Positions 14,182 to 25,000 of a stretch of 62,242 bases of DNA are shown here, piece after piece. The notes under the pieces are model-generated. The model saw nothing but the letters and a program-made list of their open reading frames with translations. It did not search any database and was not told where the DNA came from. How positions within the stretch are numbered: the first letter of the stretch is position 1; every line of letters begins with the position of its first letter. Origin of the DNA: a virus; the IMG/VR virus record IMGVR_UViG_3300027608_000031, positions 1-62,242 of that record. One strand, given 5' to 3'. The position numbers were made by a program, and so were the translations under genes.

Positions 14182-16518
14182 ATGCCATTACAGAAACTTG
14201 CATTTAGACCCGGCGTTAACCGCGAAGGCACTACCCTCTCCAACGAGGGTGGCTATTTTGACTGCGACAAAATTCGTTTCCGTTCCGGCTTCCCTGAGAA
14301 AATTGGTGGCTGGCAAAAAGACGCTGGGCTTGCATCCACTACTTGCCCAACAAGTACATTTGTTTCTAGCGGAACATCTACTCAGGCTACCGTTACTAAC
14401 GGAGTGTTTTGGGGTGTAACCAAGGGTTTGTGGAACTGGATTAACTTAACGGGCTATAACTTACTTGGCATTGGTACAAGCCTTAAATACTACATACAAA
14501 ACTCTTCTGGCGGCACGTACAACGATGTGACTCCTATCCGTGTAACCACTTCTGCTGGCGCAGTCACTTTTGCCGCAACATCTGGCTCTACCACTCTTGT
14601 AGTTACTAACAATTCACATGGCGCACAGGCGGGAGATTTTGTTTGTTTTACTGGCGCTGTAACCCTTGGCGGAGCCATTGATGCAACTGTTCTTAACAGA
14701 GAGTATCAAGTTCAAACCGTTACAAGTAACAATACATACACAATTACTTCTTCTGTTGCTGCTAACGCTAGTGATATAGGTAATGGCGGCGGTTCTGTTA
14801 TAGGTAACTATCAATTAACCACTGGTTTCACAACATTCACGCTAGGTACGGGCTGGGGCGCTGGTGGCTGGGGCGGCTCGGTTGGGCCAAGTGCTGCAAC
14901 TGCGTTGACTGCAAGCATTGCTGACGGTACTACTACTGCGGCTGTTTCTGTAACGTCTACAACAGGTTTTGCGGCAAGTGGGTTAATCTACATTGGTTCT
15001 GAGGGTATCTCTTACCCATCAACAACGGGAACTACATTTGCCTCGCCTGTAATCCGTGGATTTAACACTACAGCGACAGCACACACTAACGGGGATGCCG
15101 TCTATCAATACCCTGCTACGGCTACTGGCTGGGGTTCTCCTGCAACTACAGGTATTGGTATTCAGTTGCGCCTGTGGAGCCAATCTAATTACGGAGAAGA
15201 TTTAGTTATTAACCCCCGTGGTGGAGCGATGTATTACTGGGCTAATAACGCTAGTGTTAACGTCTATGACCGTTGCCAAATTATTAAAGCATCTACAGGC
15301 ATAGTTACCAAAGCAGGCACAATAACGCCAGACACAACTTGCCCTTCGTTTGCTAATTTTGTGCTGATTTCAGACTCTTCACGTTTTACTTTTGCGTTTG
15401 GAACTAACGACCCAACCGGAACATACGCAACAACCGCACAAGACCCAATGCAAGTGCGCTGGTCTGACCAAAACAGCGTAGCCACATGGACACCATCTGT
15501 TACTAATCAAGCGGGCGGTATAAAGTTAAGCCACGGTTCACAGATTATTACTGCTATACAGACGCGCCAAGAAATCTTGGTCCTTACTGATGCCGCGCTT
15601 TACTCGTTCCAGTACCTCGGAGCGCCGTATGTTTGGGGTAATCAACTTCTTGGTGACAATATTTCTGTCGCTGGACCTAACGTAATAGCAGTGGTAAACA
15701 ATGTCACTTATTGGATGGGTACAGATAAATTCTACGTTTACTCTGGACGGATTGAAACCCTACCTTGTTCGTTGCGCCAATTTGTATTTGACAACATTAA
15801 CTTGACTGAATCGTATCAATTCTGTGTTGGCACTAGCGAGGGTTACAGCGAAGTGTGGTGGTTCTACTGCTCTATGACAGGTACTACGTCTACTGGGGGA
15901 AACAGCACAGGCACACCAGCATCACCTAATCGTATGCTCGACCGCTACGTCATCTATAACCATTTAGAAAAAGTTTGGTACTACGGTACTTGGAACTGCA
16001 CTAGCGCCCGCCCACGTACTGCTTGGCTAGACAGCCCGCTACGCGCTCAACCAATTGCTGGAATTGCGTACAACTCTAGTAATGTGTATCAAAACGCAGA
16101 TGTGGTCTACCATGAAACAACTGTGGACAACAACGAGACTAGCACGCCCACTGCTATTGATGCTTATGTTCAATCCTCGGACTTTGATATTGGGGACGGT
16201 CATAATTTTGGTTTTGTTTGGAGACTTATTCCAGACATTACCTTTGATAGTTCCACAGTGGTAGCACCTTCTGTTGACTTTACTGTAAGACCGCGTGCCT
16301 TCCCCGGTTCAAGCTACGGCTCGTCTGGCATCAGAGGGGTTACAAGTTCGCAATCGTTTGCAAGTACAAATGTCTATAACGTGCAGTTGTTTACTGAACA
16401 GGTGTATGTACGTATTCGCGGTAGGCAGATGGCGTTTAAGATTTCATCTAGCACTCTTGGTGTTCAGTGGCAGTTGGGTATCCCACGTATTGATATTCGT
16501 CCTGACGGCAGGAGATAA
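14182..16518 (+). CDS. Tail nozzle / tail tubular protein (T7 gp12, P22 gp10-like)
   Basis: This 778-residue protein starts KLAFRPGVNREGTTLSNEGG, then YFDCDKIRFRSGFPEKIGGW, the hallmark N-terminus of podovirus nozzle proteins. The body is Thr/Ser/Gly-rich beta structure with an inserted immunoglobulin-like repeat region (~120-310), then ILVLTDAALYSFQYLGAPYVWG and YWMGTDKFYVYSG, typical propeller-blade strands. The length is close to T7 gp12 (794). Placement after lysis genes is unusual but the strand and neighbours fit a late structural gene. It forms the DNA exit channel below the adaptor. Confidence 0.75.
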   Translation: MPLQKLAFRPGVNREGTTLSNEGGYFDCDKIRFRSGFPEKIGGWQKDAGLASTTCPTSTFVSSGTSTQATVTNGVFWGVTKGLWNWINLTGYNLLGIGTSLKYYIQNSSGGTYNDVTPIRVTTSAGAVTFAATSGSTTLVVTNNSHGAQAGDFVCFTGAVTLGGAIDATVLNREYQVQTVTSNNTYTITSSVAANASDIGNGGGSVIGNYQLTTGFTTFTLGTGWGAGGWGGSVGPSAATALTASIADGTTTAAVSVTSTTGFAASGLIYIGSEGISYPSTTGTTFASPVIRGFNTTATAHTNGDAVYQYPATATGWGSPATTGIGIQLRLWSQSNYGEDLVINPRGGAMYYWANNASVNVYDRCQIIKASTGIVTKAGTITPDTTCPSFANFVLISDSSRFTFAFGTNDPTGTYATTAQDPMQVRWSDQNSVATWTPSVTNQAGGIKLSHGSQIITAIQTRQEILVLTDAALYSFQYLGAPYVWGNQLLGDNISVAGPNVIAVVNNVTYWMGTDKFYVYSGRIETLPCSLRQFVFDNINLTESYQFCVGTSEGYSEVWWFYCSMTGTTSTGGNSTGTPASPNRMLDRYVIYNHLEKVWYYGTWNCTSARPRTAWLDSPLRAQPIAGIAYNSSNVYQNADVVYHETTVDNNETSTPTAIDAYVQSSDFDIGDGHNFGFVWRLIPDITFDSSTVVAPSVDFTVRPRAFPGSSYGSSGIRGVTSSQSFASTNVYNVQLFTEQVYVRIRGRQMAFKISSSTLGVQWQLGIPRIDIRPDGRR

Positions 16519-16520
16519 AT

Positions 16521-16832
16521 ATGGCAAACAAAGGTGTAGTAGCTCCACGACTTCCGCTTGCTCCAGTTGAGTATGACCAAAGGTTTATGGATGTGTTGCT
16601 TGGTATTTTGCGTCAGTACTTCAATGCGCTAGATAACCCCGGACCCATTCTTGCGGCAACAGAGAGAACAACAAACCCCACAGAAGTTATCTCTGCATTA
16701 AGTTGTTCTACACCAGATATAAATGGTTCTCCAACTGTTAGTCTACCAACACAGGCTGATCTTGCTAACTTGCGTTTAGGGGATATTTACTACGACACCA
16801 CTGCTGGTAATGTTCTAAAGATTAAAGTTTAG
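16521..16832 (+). CDS. Small conserved protein following the nozzle gene
   Basis: This 103-residue protein contains LPLAPVEYDQRFMDVLLGILRQYFNALDNPGP (split), an amphipathic helix that could trimerise, and a C-terminal beta element ending LRLGDIYYDTTAGNVLKIKV. This layout recurs in small phage proteins next to nozzle genes; its function is not known. A tail-tip or fibre-attachment role is possible. It starts three bases after the nozzle stop. Confidence 0.6.
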   Translation: MANKGVVAPRLPLAPVEYDQRFMDVLLGILRQYFNALDNPGPILAATERTTNPTEVISALSCSTPDINGSPTVSLPTQADLANLRLGDIYYDTTAGNVLKIKV

Positions 16833-16889
16833 TTGTTCCCAACGACCTAACATGATAAACTCAATTAACCCCCCATTTACGAGGCAAAA

Positions 16890-19169
16890 ATGAGCCTACA
16901 ACTAGCTGCCCAACATTTAGCCGATAAAGGTCGTGGACCTGATACTACGCTTGTTCACATGTCGAACAAAGAGGTCAAGAGCCTCAATGACTTGGCTATG
17001 GCGCATGGTGGTCAACTAACTATTAACCCACAGACTGGGCTACCCGAAGCTGGCTTTCTTTCTGCTATCTTGCCTCTGGTCGCAGGCGCGGCTCTTGGTC
17101 CCGCTGGTTTTGGTTTGACCGCTATGCAAGCTGGTTTGCTTGTTGGTGCAGGGTCGTATGCGTTAAATCCTAAAGGGGGTTTGATGGGTGGCTTGTCAGC
17201 AGGTCTTGGCGGTTATGGTGGCGCTGGGTTAGGGGCGGGGTTGTCAGGTCTTGCTACTTCTGAAGCTGGAGCCTCTGTTCAAAACGTTGCTAATGAAGGT
17301 GCTCAACAAGAACTAGCAAGACAAACTGCGCAACAACAGGCACAGCAAGCAATAATAAACGCGTCTCCCGAAGCGGCTGGATTTGCTACCCCATCAGCAT
17401 TACCATCAGCAGACCAGCTTGCAACGATAAAAAGCAATATCGTAAATGAACAACTGTTGGCTAATCCACCGCCTACAGGGTTTGACGCAGTGAAACAAGG
17501 CGCTAAGTCTTTATTTACTGACCCAACAGCAGATAAATTCAAAGCCTTGGGTGGTGGAAGCTACTCTGGTTTAGCCAGAATGGGGTTAGCGGCTGCGGCT
17601 CCTGCGGCGGGCGAACAGGCAAAATTTACACCTCCCCCTACATCTGCTACCGCTGGAAAACAAGTTGTACCGCATTACAAGTTCAGTCCCGGTATGCAAA
17701 CACCTACACCTACTGCCAGTCCAACTGGCGTAGAAAACGTATATTTCAAGCCACAGTACACAGCCCTTTCTGATGAAGAGGCTAAACAGATGTACCCCGG
17801 TTATGGCGCGTATGTTCCCCCCACTACCGCCGCAGATGGTGGACTTATGGGCTACACAGGTGGCGGCCCAGTTGAGCAGATGTCCACTAACGCCATGATG
17901 GGGGTAAACACAATGTACCCGATGGCAAATATTGCCCCATTTGGTGGCGGCGCGATGAACATGATGTCAGGCGGGCAAAGAATGGCGGATGGCGGTGTGT
18001 CTTATGACCCCAAGACCCAACGATACTCAAAAGGGATTTCCGAAGCCCTTAGACCAGAAAACCGTGATGTAAACATCTACAACGATACAGGTGGTATCGG
18101 TTCTGGCGGCGGTCCAGCTTCCGCCTCATCGTCCTCATCTTCTACTGGTTCTCCGACCGGTTCGACGATAGGTGATATAGGCTACGCCATATCTAATCAG
18201 TCTATTTCTCCTATGGCAGCCGCGATTGCACAAGCGGCAATGGATGCCATGTCTCCAACAAGTAACACCTCGGCTAACGCAGTAAATGGTATGGACGCGG
18301 CAAGTGATGCCGCTTCTGCCGCTTCTGCTGCTGCCGCAGCCGCTGACGCTAGTGGTGGTGCCCCCGGTATGGGTGGTGGCTCTGATGCTTCTTCTGGCGA
18401 TAGTGGAGCCGCAGGTGGTGGCGGCGGTGGCGACGCTGGTGGTGAAGCTCGTGGTGGCTTGTCCCCACGCTTTACACACCATATGGCTGACGGCGGTATT
18501 TCCGGTAGAGGTCATCTTGATTTAAATATTCCACTTGACTTTGGTAACGGAAGCAGTGGTGGCTTTGGCGGCGGTGGCGCTAATGGTTACAGTGCCGCAG
18601 GCTCTGGTGGCGGAAGTCAGACTGGGTTCACTGGGCAGAACAATACTGCTATTGGCGCAAAAGGCGGAGCCGGGTTATCACCACTTTTTAATACCGGTCA
18701 AACTCCTTTTGACAACACATTCGAAGGCGATACGTTCCAACCTCAAGGTACACGCGCTTTTGGTGGTAACCCACAGCAAATGATAGGGTTGCTATCTTCT
18801 TTGATGCAAGGCCAGCAGTCGGGTAACGCATCTGCTCCACAACCTATGCAGATGGCTTCGGGAGGTATCTCAGATGCGGGATATAACTTGGGTGGCTATT
18901 CTGATGGTGGGCGCTTACTTCGCGGGCCGGGAGATGGCGTATCTGATTCAATTCCTGCCGTGATTGGCAAAAGACAACCTGCTCGTTTGGCTGATGGTGA
19001 GTTCGTAGTCCCAGCCCGTATCGTGTCAGAGTTGGGTAATGGCTCAACCGAGGCTGGCGCACGCAAACTGTACGCCATGATGGACAGAATCCAAGCGGCT
19101 CGTGGTAAGACTGTGGGTAAAGGTAGAGTGGCAAAAAATAGTCGGTCTGAGAAGTATCTACCTGCGTAG
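16890..19169 (+). CDS. Internal virion-type protein with ADGG motifs
   Basis: This 759-residue protein begins MSLQLAAQHLADKGRGPDTT then LVHMSNKEVKSLNDLAMAHGG, a conserved N-terminus, followed by a Gly/Ala hydrophobic stretch (~50-115) that could insert into membrane. The middle is low complexity (poly-Ser, poly-Ala, poly-Gly). AADGG, MADGG, MASGG and GGISGRG elements are scattered through it. The C-terminal ~80 residues (GPGDGVSDSIPAVIGKRQPA, then LADGEFVVPARIVSELGNGS) form a domain common to podovirus virion proteins. It is probably ejected with the genome; the exact role is unknown. Confidence 0.6.
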   Translation: MSLQLAAQHLADKGRGPDTTLVHMSNKEVKSLNDLAMAHGGQLTINPQTGLPEAGFLSAILPLVAGAALGPAGFGLTAMQAGLLVGAGSYALNPKGGLMGGLSAGLGGYGGAGLGAGLSGLATSEAGASVQNVANEGAQQELARQTAQQQAQQAIINASPEAAGFATPSALPSADQLATIKSNIVNEQLLANPPPTGFDAVKQGAKSLFTDPTADKFKALGGGSYSGLARMGLAAAAPAAGEQAKFTPPPTSATAGKQVVPHYKFSPGMQTPTPTASPTGVENVYFKPQYTALSDEEAKQMYPGYGAYVPPTTAADGGLMGYTGGGPVEQMSTNAMMGVNTMYPMANIAPFGGGAMNMMSGGQRMADGGVSYDPKTQRYSKGISEALRPENRDVNIYNDTGGIGSGGGPASASSSSSSTGSPTGSTIGDIGYAISNQSISPMAAAIAQAAMDAMSPTSNTSANAVNGMDAASDAASAASAAAAAADASGGAPGMGGGSDASSGDSGAAGGGGGGDAGGEARGGLSPRFTHHMADGGISGRGHLDLNIPLDFGNGSSGGFGGGGANGYSAAGSGGGSQTGFTGQNNTAIGAKGGAGLSPLFNTGQTPFDNTFEGDTFQPQGTRAFGGNPQQMIGLLSSLMQGQQSGNASAPQPMQMASGGISDAGYNLGGYSDGGRLLRGPGDGVSDSIPAVIGKRQPARLADGEFVVPARIVSELGNGSTEAGARKLYAMMDRIQAARGKTVGKGRVAKNSRSEKYLPA

Positions 19170-19171
19170 AC

Positions 19172-19579
19172 ATGCCACTTCACCATGTCCACCCTAACTA
19201 TCTGCCCAATGTATGGCCTGTTGCTTTACCGTTGCTAAAGAAGGCAATGGACTTAGAGCCGGGGTCGCATAACGAGCAGTTTATTGAGTACAGCATCCGT
19301 ACAGGTAAGACACACTTGTTGGTGTGGGAAGAGCCTGATGAGGGCATTACTGGTGCATGTACGATTGAATTTATTGACTACCCGATGGAGCGCGTAGCGC
19401 ATGTAAACCTGATGGGTGGCAAAGGGATTGTTAGAGACTATGTGTTTGATGAGGCCAAAAACTTCATGCGACTCAATGGTGCCAAAAAAGCTCAGTGCTG
19501 GGCAAGGGGCACACTGGTTGATATGTACAAGAAAATGGGTATGGAAAACACCCACCAAGTAATGAGGGTTGATCTATGA
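19172..19579 (+). CDS. GNAT-fold protein, T7 gp13-like assembly factor
   Basis: This 135-residue protein has the strand/helix order of an acetyltransferase: THLLVWEEPDEGITGACTIEF (split), VNLMGGKGIVRDYVFDEAKNFMRLNG (split), and WARGTLVDMYKKMGMENTHQVM. A clear acetyl-CoA loop is absent, so it may be non-catalytic. T7 gp13, a GNAT-like protein needed for internal core assembly, sits in the same relative place before the internal virion genes, which suggests an analogous role. It overlaps the next gene by 4 bases (ATGA). Confidence 0.6.
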   Translation: MPLHHVHPNYLPNVWPVALPLLKKAMDLEPGSHNEQFIEYSIRTGKTHLLVWEEPDEGITGACTIEFIDYPMERVAHVNLMGGKGIVRDYVFDEAKNFMRLNGAKKAQCWARGTLVDMYKKMGMENTHQVMRVDL

Positions 19580-22014
19580 GAACAAGTTATTCACGCCGTG
19601 AACTCTACGCATTTGGCGAGCCGCTTGGGGATAGCGCCACCTATTTAAAAGCCGATGGCGGTCTCATTCTTGGTGATGGAGGCGGGGGTGGCGGCGGTTC
19701 ACAACCTGCATCGTCTACTACACAAACCCAAGACTTACCTGATTGGGCGAAGCCGTATGCGCAAGACGTACTGTCTAAGGGTAAGGCAGTAACTGACCTT
19801 GACCAAAATCCATACCAACCCTATGGCGGTGAGCGTATTGCTGGGTTTGACCCGATGCAACAACAATCGTTCCAAGGCGCAAGGGATATGAGAGTTGCGC
19901 CTCAAATTGGTCAGGCTACTGCTGCATCGGTCGGTGCGGGTTTGGGTGGGTTTGATGTAGCTGGTCAGGCTAATCAGTATGGATTCCAGAATCAAGTAGG
20001 TGGGTACATGAACCCCTACTTGCAGATGTCTTTGGCTCCTCAAATTGCTGAAGCCAACCGTGCGTACGACATTACTGGTACTAGACAACAGTCTGCGGCT
20101 ACTCAAGCAGGTGCATTTGGTGGCTCACGTGAAGCAATCATGGCGGCTGAAAACGAACGCAACCGCAATACAGGTATCAATCAGATTGTTGGTCAAGGCT
20201 ACAACACCGCGTTTACTAACGCACAGAACCAGTACAACCAGAACTTGCAGAATCAACTTGCAGGTTACGGCATGGCTAATCAAGCCGCTGGTCAGTTGGG
20301 TAACTTAGGGCAGAGCCAGTATCAGCAGGGCATGGGCATCAACGCCTTGCAAAACCAATACGGTGCGCAACAGCAAGCCCAGCAACAAAGAGGTCTGGAC
20401 ACTGCATACCAAGACTTCCTCACACAGAAGAACTATCCATACCAACAACTCAGTTACATGTCTAACTTGGTTCGTGGTACCCCAATGGGCATGAACACGC
20501 AGTCGCAGGTCTATCAAGCACCTCCAAGTACTATGGGTCAGCTTGCTGGTCTGGGTATGGGTGCCTATGGTCTAAGCAGAATGGCTGAGGGTGGCTTGGC
20601 GTTTGGTGAAGGCGGGGACATTTCTGAAAAAATGAATGACCCTGCGGCTATGGCGGCACAGGTTGACAAGTTGTCAGATGAGCAACTCCAAGCAATTATT
20701 CAGAACCCTACAACACAGGTTGAGTTAGTAGCCGCCCAACAAGAACTTGCCATGCGTGCATCCGAGCGTGGTGGTATGGCAGCGGCGTATAACCAGTTAC
20801 CCCAACAACAGCAACAAGGCGTAGTTCAAGCCGCTAATGGCGGCATCCTTGCGTTTGCAGATGGTGACTTAATTACAGACCCACAATTTGGTGGCTCAAT
20901 TGGTACATACGAAACACCTAAAAAACTTCCTATGAGTGAAGTGCAAAAAATAGTTAGTGATTTAAAAGACCAAGGAAAGACTGTAGGGCTTTCAGATGTG
21001 CAAGACATTATGTATGGTAAATACGTTGTAGATAAGCCAACAGCTCCGGTAGCTAAACCAACGACTTCGGTTAGTGAACCATACAACGCCGCTACTGCAA
21101 CACGTCGCGTGGACTTTGAAAGTAAAGACAAACCAAAAGTTAGCCCACAAATCTTCTCTGGCATTACTCAGTTGTCCAAGGATAGTGGCGTACCCGCTGT
21201 TTCTTTAATGGATGAGTACACCAAAATGCGCAACATGCTCAAAGCCGAGAGCAAGGGCGACATGGACACATTGAACAAGATGCTGGAAAAATCCGCCGGA
21301 CGTTCAAAAGAAATTAAAGACAAAGGCTTTGGTAAAGCACTGGCTGAGTTTGGTTTTCAAATGGCGGCTAATGCCGCTGAACCCGGTCAAGCGGGTAACA
21401 AAGGTATCTTTGGTGTAATACGAAGTGCCGCAAAAGCATCTCCAACACTTGCCGCATCGGTTGCTAAGACTAATGAGTTGGCTCAAGCCGCAGATGACAA
21501 CCAGCAAAAACTTGCGATTGCTATGCAACAGTTCCAAATGGCGCAACGTAAGGGTGATAACGCTACAGCCCTAGGCTGGGCAACACAAGTACGTCAACTA
21601 CAGCAAGTGGACAAACAAATCGCAGTACAGCGTGAACAACTTGACGTACAACGTCAACAATACGCCTCACAAGCTGGCCTCGGTGCCGCACAACTGGCAC
21701 AGAAAGAACGTCAGTTTAGTTCTCTCATGGACTACCGCAACAAAGCCGCAGACGCTCAAGGATTTGCGGCCAAAGCACGCATGAATGATGTGCGACGTAA
21801 AGCCACGCTTGACTTTGATAGCGCCAACAAGCGTAAAGAAGCGGAACTCATACAACAGTATGGTCCTATTCAGGGTAAATACCAATATAACCAAATCCGC
21901 AACAACTACATCAATGATGTAATGCAATCTACGCGTGACCAACGTGGGGATATGGCTTCCGCAACAGGCGGTGGGGATACAAAATCGTATTTTGATCTTA
22001 TGAACATGGAATAA
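19576..22014 (+). CDS. Internal virion / DNA-ejection protein
   Basis: This 812-residue protein has an N-terminal Gly run, then DLPDWAKPYAQDVLSKGKAV and YGGERIAGFDPMQQQSF, a conserved motif of podovirus internal virion proteins. Residues ~110-290 are Gln/Asn/Gly-rich helical repeats (NQYNQNLQNQLAGYGMANQA). RMAEGGLAFGEGG and AANGGILAFADGD give two more ADGG-type elements. The C-terminal third is a long Gln-rich coiled coil (~640-760). It is likely part of the ejected core that spans the periplasm. Coupled to the gp13-like gene. Confidence 0.6.
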   Translation: MRTSYSRRELYAFGEPLGDSATYLKADGGLILGDGGGGGGGSQPASSTTQTQDLPDWAKPYAQDVLSKGKAVTDLDQNPYQPYGGERIAGFDPMQQQSFQGARDMRVAPQIGQATAASVGAGLGGFDVAGQANQYGFQNQVGGYMNPYLQMSLAPQIAEANRAYDITGTRQQSAATQAGAFGGSREAIMAAENERNRNTGINQIVGQGYNTAFTNAQNQYNQNLQNQLAGYGMANQAAGQLGNLGQSQYQQGMGINALQNQYGAQQQAQQQRGLDTAYQDFLTQKNYPYQQLSYMSNLVRGTPMGMNTQSQVYQAPPSTMGQLAGLGMGAYGLSRMAEGGLAFGEGGDISEKMNDPAAMAAQVDKLSDEQLQAIIQNPTTQVELVAAQQELAMRASERGGMAAAYNQLPQQQQQGVVQAANGGILAFADGDLITDPQFGGSIGTYETPKKLPMSEVQKIVSDLKDQGKTVGLSDVQDIMYGKYVVDKPTAPVAKPTTSVSEPYNAATATRRVDFESKDKPKVSPQIFSGITQLSKDSGVPAVSLMDEYTKMRNMLKAESKGDMDTLNKMLEKSAGRSKEIKDKGFGKALAEFGFQMAANAAEPGQAGNKGIFGVIRSAAKASPTLAASVAKTNELAQAADDNQQKLAIAMQQFQMAQRKGDNATALGWATQVRQLQQVDKQIAVQREQLDVQRQQYASQAGLGAAQLAQKERQFSSLMDYRNKAADAQGFAAKARMNDVRRKATLDFDSANKRKEAELIQQYGPIQGKYQYNQIRNNYINDVMQSTRDQRGDMASATGGGDTKSYFDLMNME

Positions 22015-22026
22015 CGCGGAGCAAAC

Positions 22027-25000
22027 ATGGTTATTACTCTGCCTAAAGTCGGGAACGTTGAGTTCCCTGACAACTTGTCTCCAGAACAACTCGACGTCAT
22101 GTTGAATAATTTGGCTAGGAAGTATGACTTCAGCCTTCCCAAACCTGATGTTGGTTTAGGTGAGATTGGTAAACGCGGTGCCATGCGTGGTTTGGGAGAA
22201 ATTGGTATTGCTATAGGCGATACCCTTCCCGGTATGGTAGGCAGTGCCATAGGTGCAAACGACTACGCTGAACGCCAAATGAAGGAAGCGGAAGCAAGCC
22301 GCCAACTTCTACAGCAGAAATACCCAACGCGTTTTAAATCATATAAAGACATCAACAGCCCGTTTGAGGCACTTGAGTACGGCGTTGAAACTTTGGGTGA
22401 ACTTACACCTACTCTTGCTACTTCAATAGTTCCCGGTGTAGGGGGCAGTGTGTTGGGCGGGCGCTTGGCTGGCGGCGCGGCTTTCAAGGCGGCTACTGCC
22501 GCTGGCGTTCCTACCCGTGCAGGTCTAGCTGGTGTTGAGACTGCCGCAAAAGCTGGTGCACAAAAGGGTATGTATGGTGGCGTGTTCATGGGTTCATTTG
22601 CTCAAAACGCACCCGAAGTATTTGAGAATATTTATCAAGAAACTGGCAAGTTTGAACCCGGTGTTGCCGCCCTAGCAGGTGGCTTCAGTGCCGTGTTGGA
22701 CTCTGTGTTGCCCGTTGGTGTTCTTAACTCGCTGGGTAGTTACGGCAAACTAAAAGTCATTGAGCAAATGGCTAAAGAGTCTGGTGCCGCACCAAAAGTT
22801 TGGAAATATCTTGGCAAAGAAGTTAGCAAGTCTGCCGCTACTGAAGGTCTTACCGAGAGCGCACAAGAAGCCATAAGCGCATATGCCGCACAAGTTGCTG
22901 GCAGTACAAAAGGTTTGCTCGACCCTGAGAACGTACAAAAGTACAAGGAAGCGTTTGTCAAAGGTGCTGTGGGTGGTGCTGGCTTTGGAATTCCGGGTGG
23001 CATAGCCGCTGGTCGCACAGCCAAGAAAGATTACTCAAACACGCAAGAAGCCAAAGAAGCGTTGAATCAGTTAGCCGCACAAGAAGAAGCGGCACGACTG
23101 CAACCTACTGGCTTGCAAAACCAAATCGAAGGACAGTTCCCAACAGCGGGCAATACGCAAGCTGATATGGAAGCCGCCCTTGCGGAGAACGATGCACGCA
23201 AAGCGCGTGAGATTGAAATCAATGCCTTGCAAGCCCGCATGGATGAGCAACGTCCCGGTTCACGAGCCTACGCTGACTTAGAAGACGCAATTAAAAAAGC
23301 CAAGGCTAAAGACGCTGACGAAAATGCGGCTAAAGCGTCAGAGAGCGCGTTTGCTACTGCCAAGCCAACACCCGGTACGGGCGGCATGTTTATGCCCGGA
23401 GTTGAGAAGCAACGTGTTGAGAACAAAATTAGCCAAGAGCAAGGTATGCGTGGGTTTGCCTTTGGCGACATGGGTGCACAGAACGCACCGAAAGACCCAG
23501 TGACAACACAAGTGCTCAAAGCCTTGCGTATATCTGACCGCTCACAACTTGGTTTGGATTTACTGGGTACCGACATGGCTACGCCCGAAGGCGTGCGCAA
23601 ATTTATACAGACAATGGAAGACCCACAAAAGACGGGCACCATTAACGTCAATGAAGATAACTATCAAAAAGTACTTGACAGCCTATACGCTGACGGTCGT
23701 GGTGGTGAAGTCGAAGCCGCCCGTGCGGAGTTACAAGCGGAGCCTATCTCTGAGAAAACACAGAAGCAACAATCAGCAACGCGTCAATTCGCCTTTGGAG
23801 ATACCAATGCTGGACAACCTAACACCCCAACAGATAGAGCAAGCACTAGCGTGGCTCCATCACCCGATCAAGAAAGCGCCGCCGCAGGAGTTGGAGCACC
23901 TACAGGAGATGGAGTGGTTCTTACTAAGCCGGATGCTGGACTGCCTGTTGTCAGAAAAGCTGAACAGTCCGTTGCAGTAGAAGACCAAAATGCGGCTCCT
24001 GTTGCTACCACTACTACTGATACTGCTCCTCCTGTTGTATCTGCTAAGAGACGAAAGACTACTCCTGTCAAGGCTACTGAAATTGCCCCTGCCGAAACGG
24101 TGGAAGCACAGGATATTGCTAAGGTTAATAAAACTATAAAGTTTGGTGAAGACCTCAAGATTGCCGCTGAGAAATTAGGTCGCACTGCATCCCTCAAAGG
24201 GATGACTGAACTTGCCAAAGACGCCCACGCTTATTTCAGCAAGGTTCTACCTGAGTTGGCGCTTAAAGCGATTGCTAACGACTTGGTGTATCAGCCTACT
24301 GCCTATCGCAATTCCAAAATGAAGGCGTTCAAGGGCGACCCCGAGATGACATTCGGCACACAAGCCGAGGCTGAGTTCTTCAAAGGACAAGGTGGTATAC
24401 ACGCTAAGAACGCCGCACAGTGGGTGCGTCAGAACCTGTCGCCCGAAGCAATCGCATTCATGGATAAGCAGATTGCCCTGTACGAAAAAGAGAACGCCAG
24501 TTCTCAAGTGCACTACTCCAGAATTGATAAACAGCAAGGGGTCAAGAAAGCGACTAAGAAGCAGTTAGCGGCTGAGGCTAAAGAAGCCGCCGCAGACAAG
24601 AAGAAAGTTTCTGTACAGAAGACGATTGATGACATCTACCTTGATGACGCAATTGAGACTTCTTACGATGACTTTATAAACAGAGGACGCGGTGAGGGAT
24701 ACTTTGCATCGCCTGAGATTGCCGCCCTGCATGGCGAGGCGCATCCAGTTGTCCTACACATGTTGGAGCGGGGTGATGTTGCAGGTGCTCTACAAGCTCT
24801 TGCAGATTCCGGTTCTTCTGGTTTGGTACAACGTATTGCTGGTTCTTTGGTTAAGTACTTAGGTGATGTGAAATTGGCGGTGGGCGAAGCCCGCTACGAC
24901 CCAAAGACAAACACTATCTACTTGCCTGCAAACGCCAGCGAGTACGAGATTTTGCATGAGGCCGCTCACGCCGCACTATCACATGTTTTGGCAAACCCAT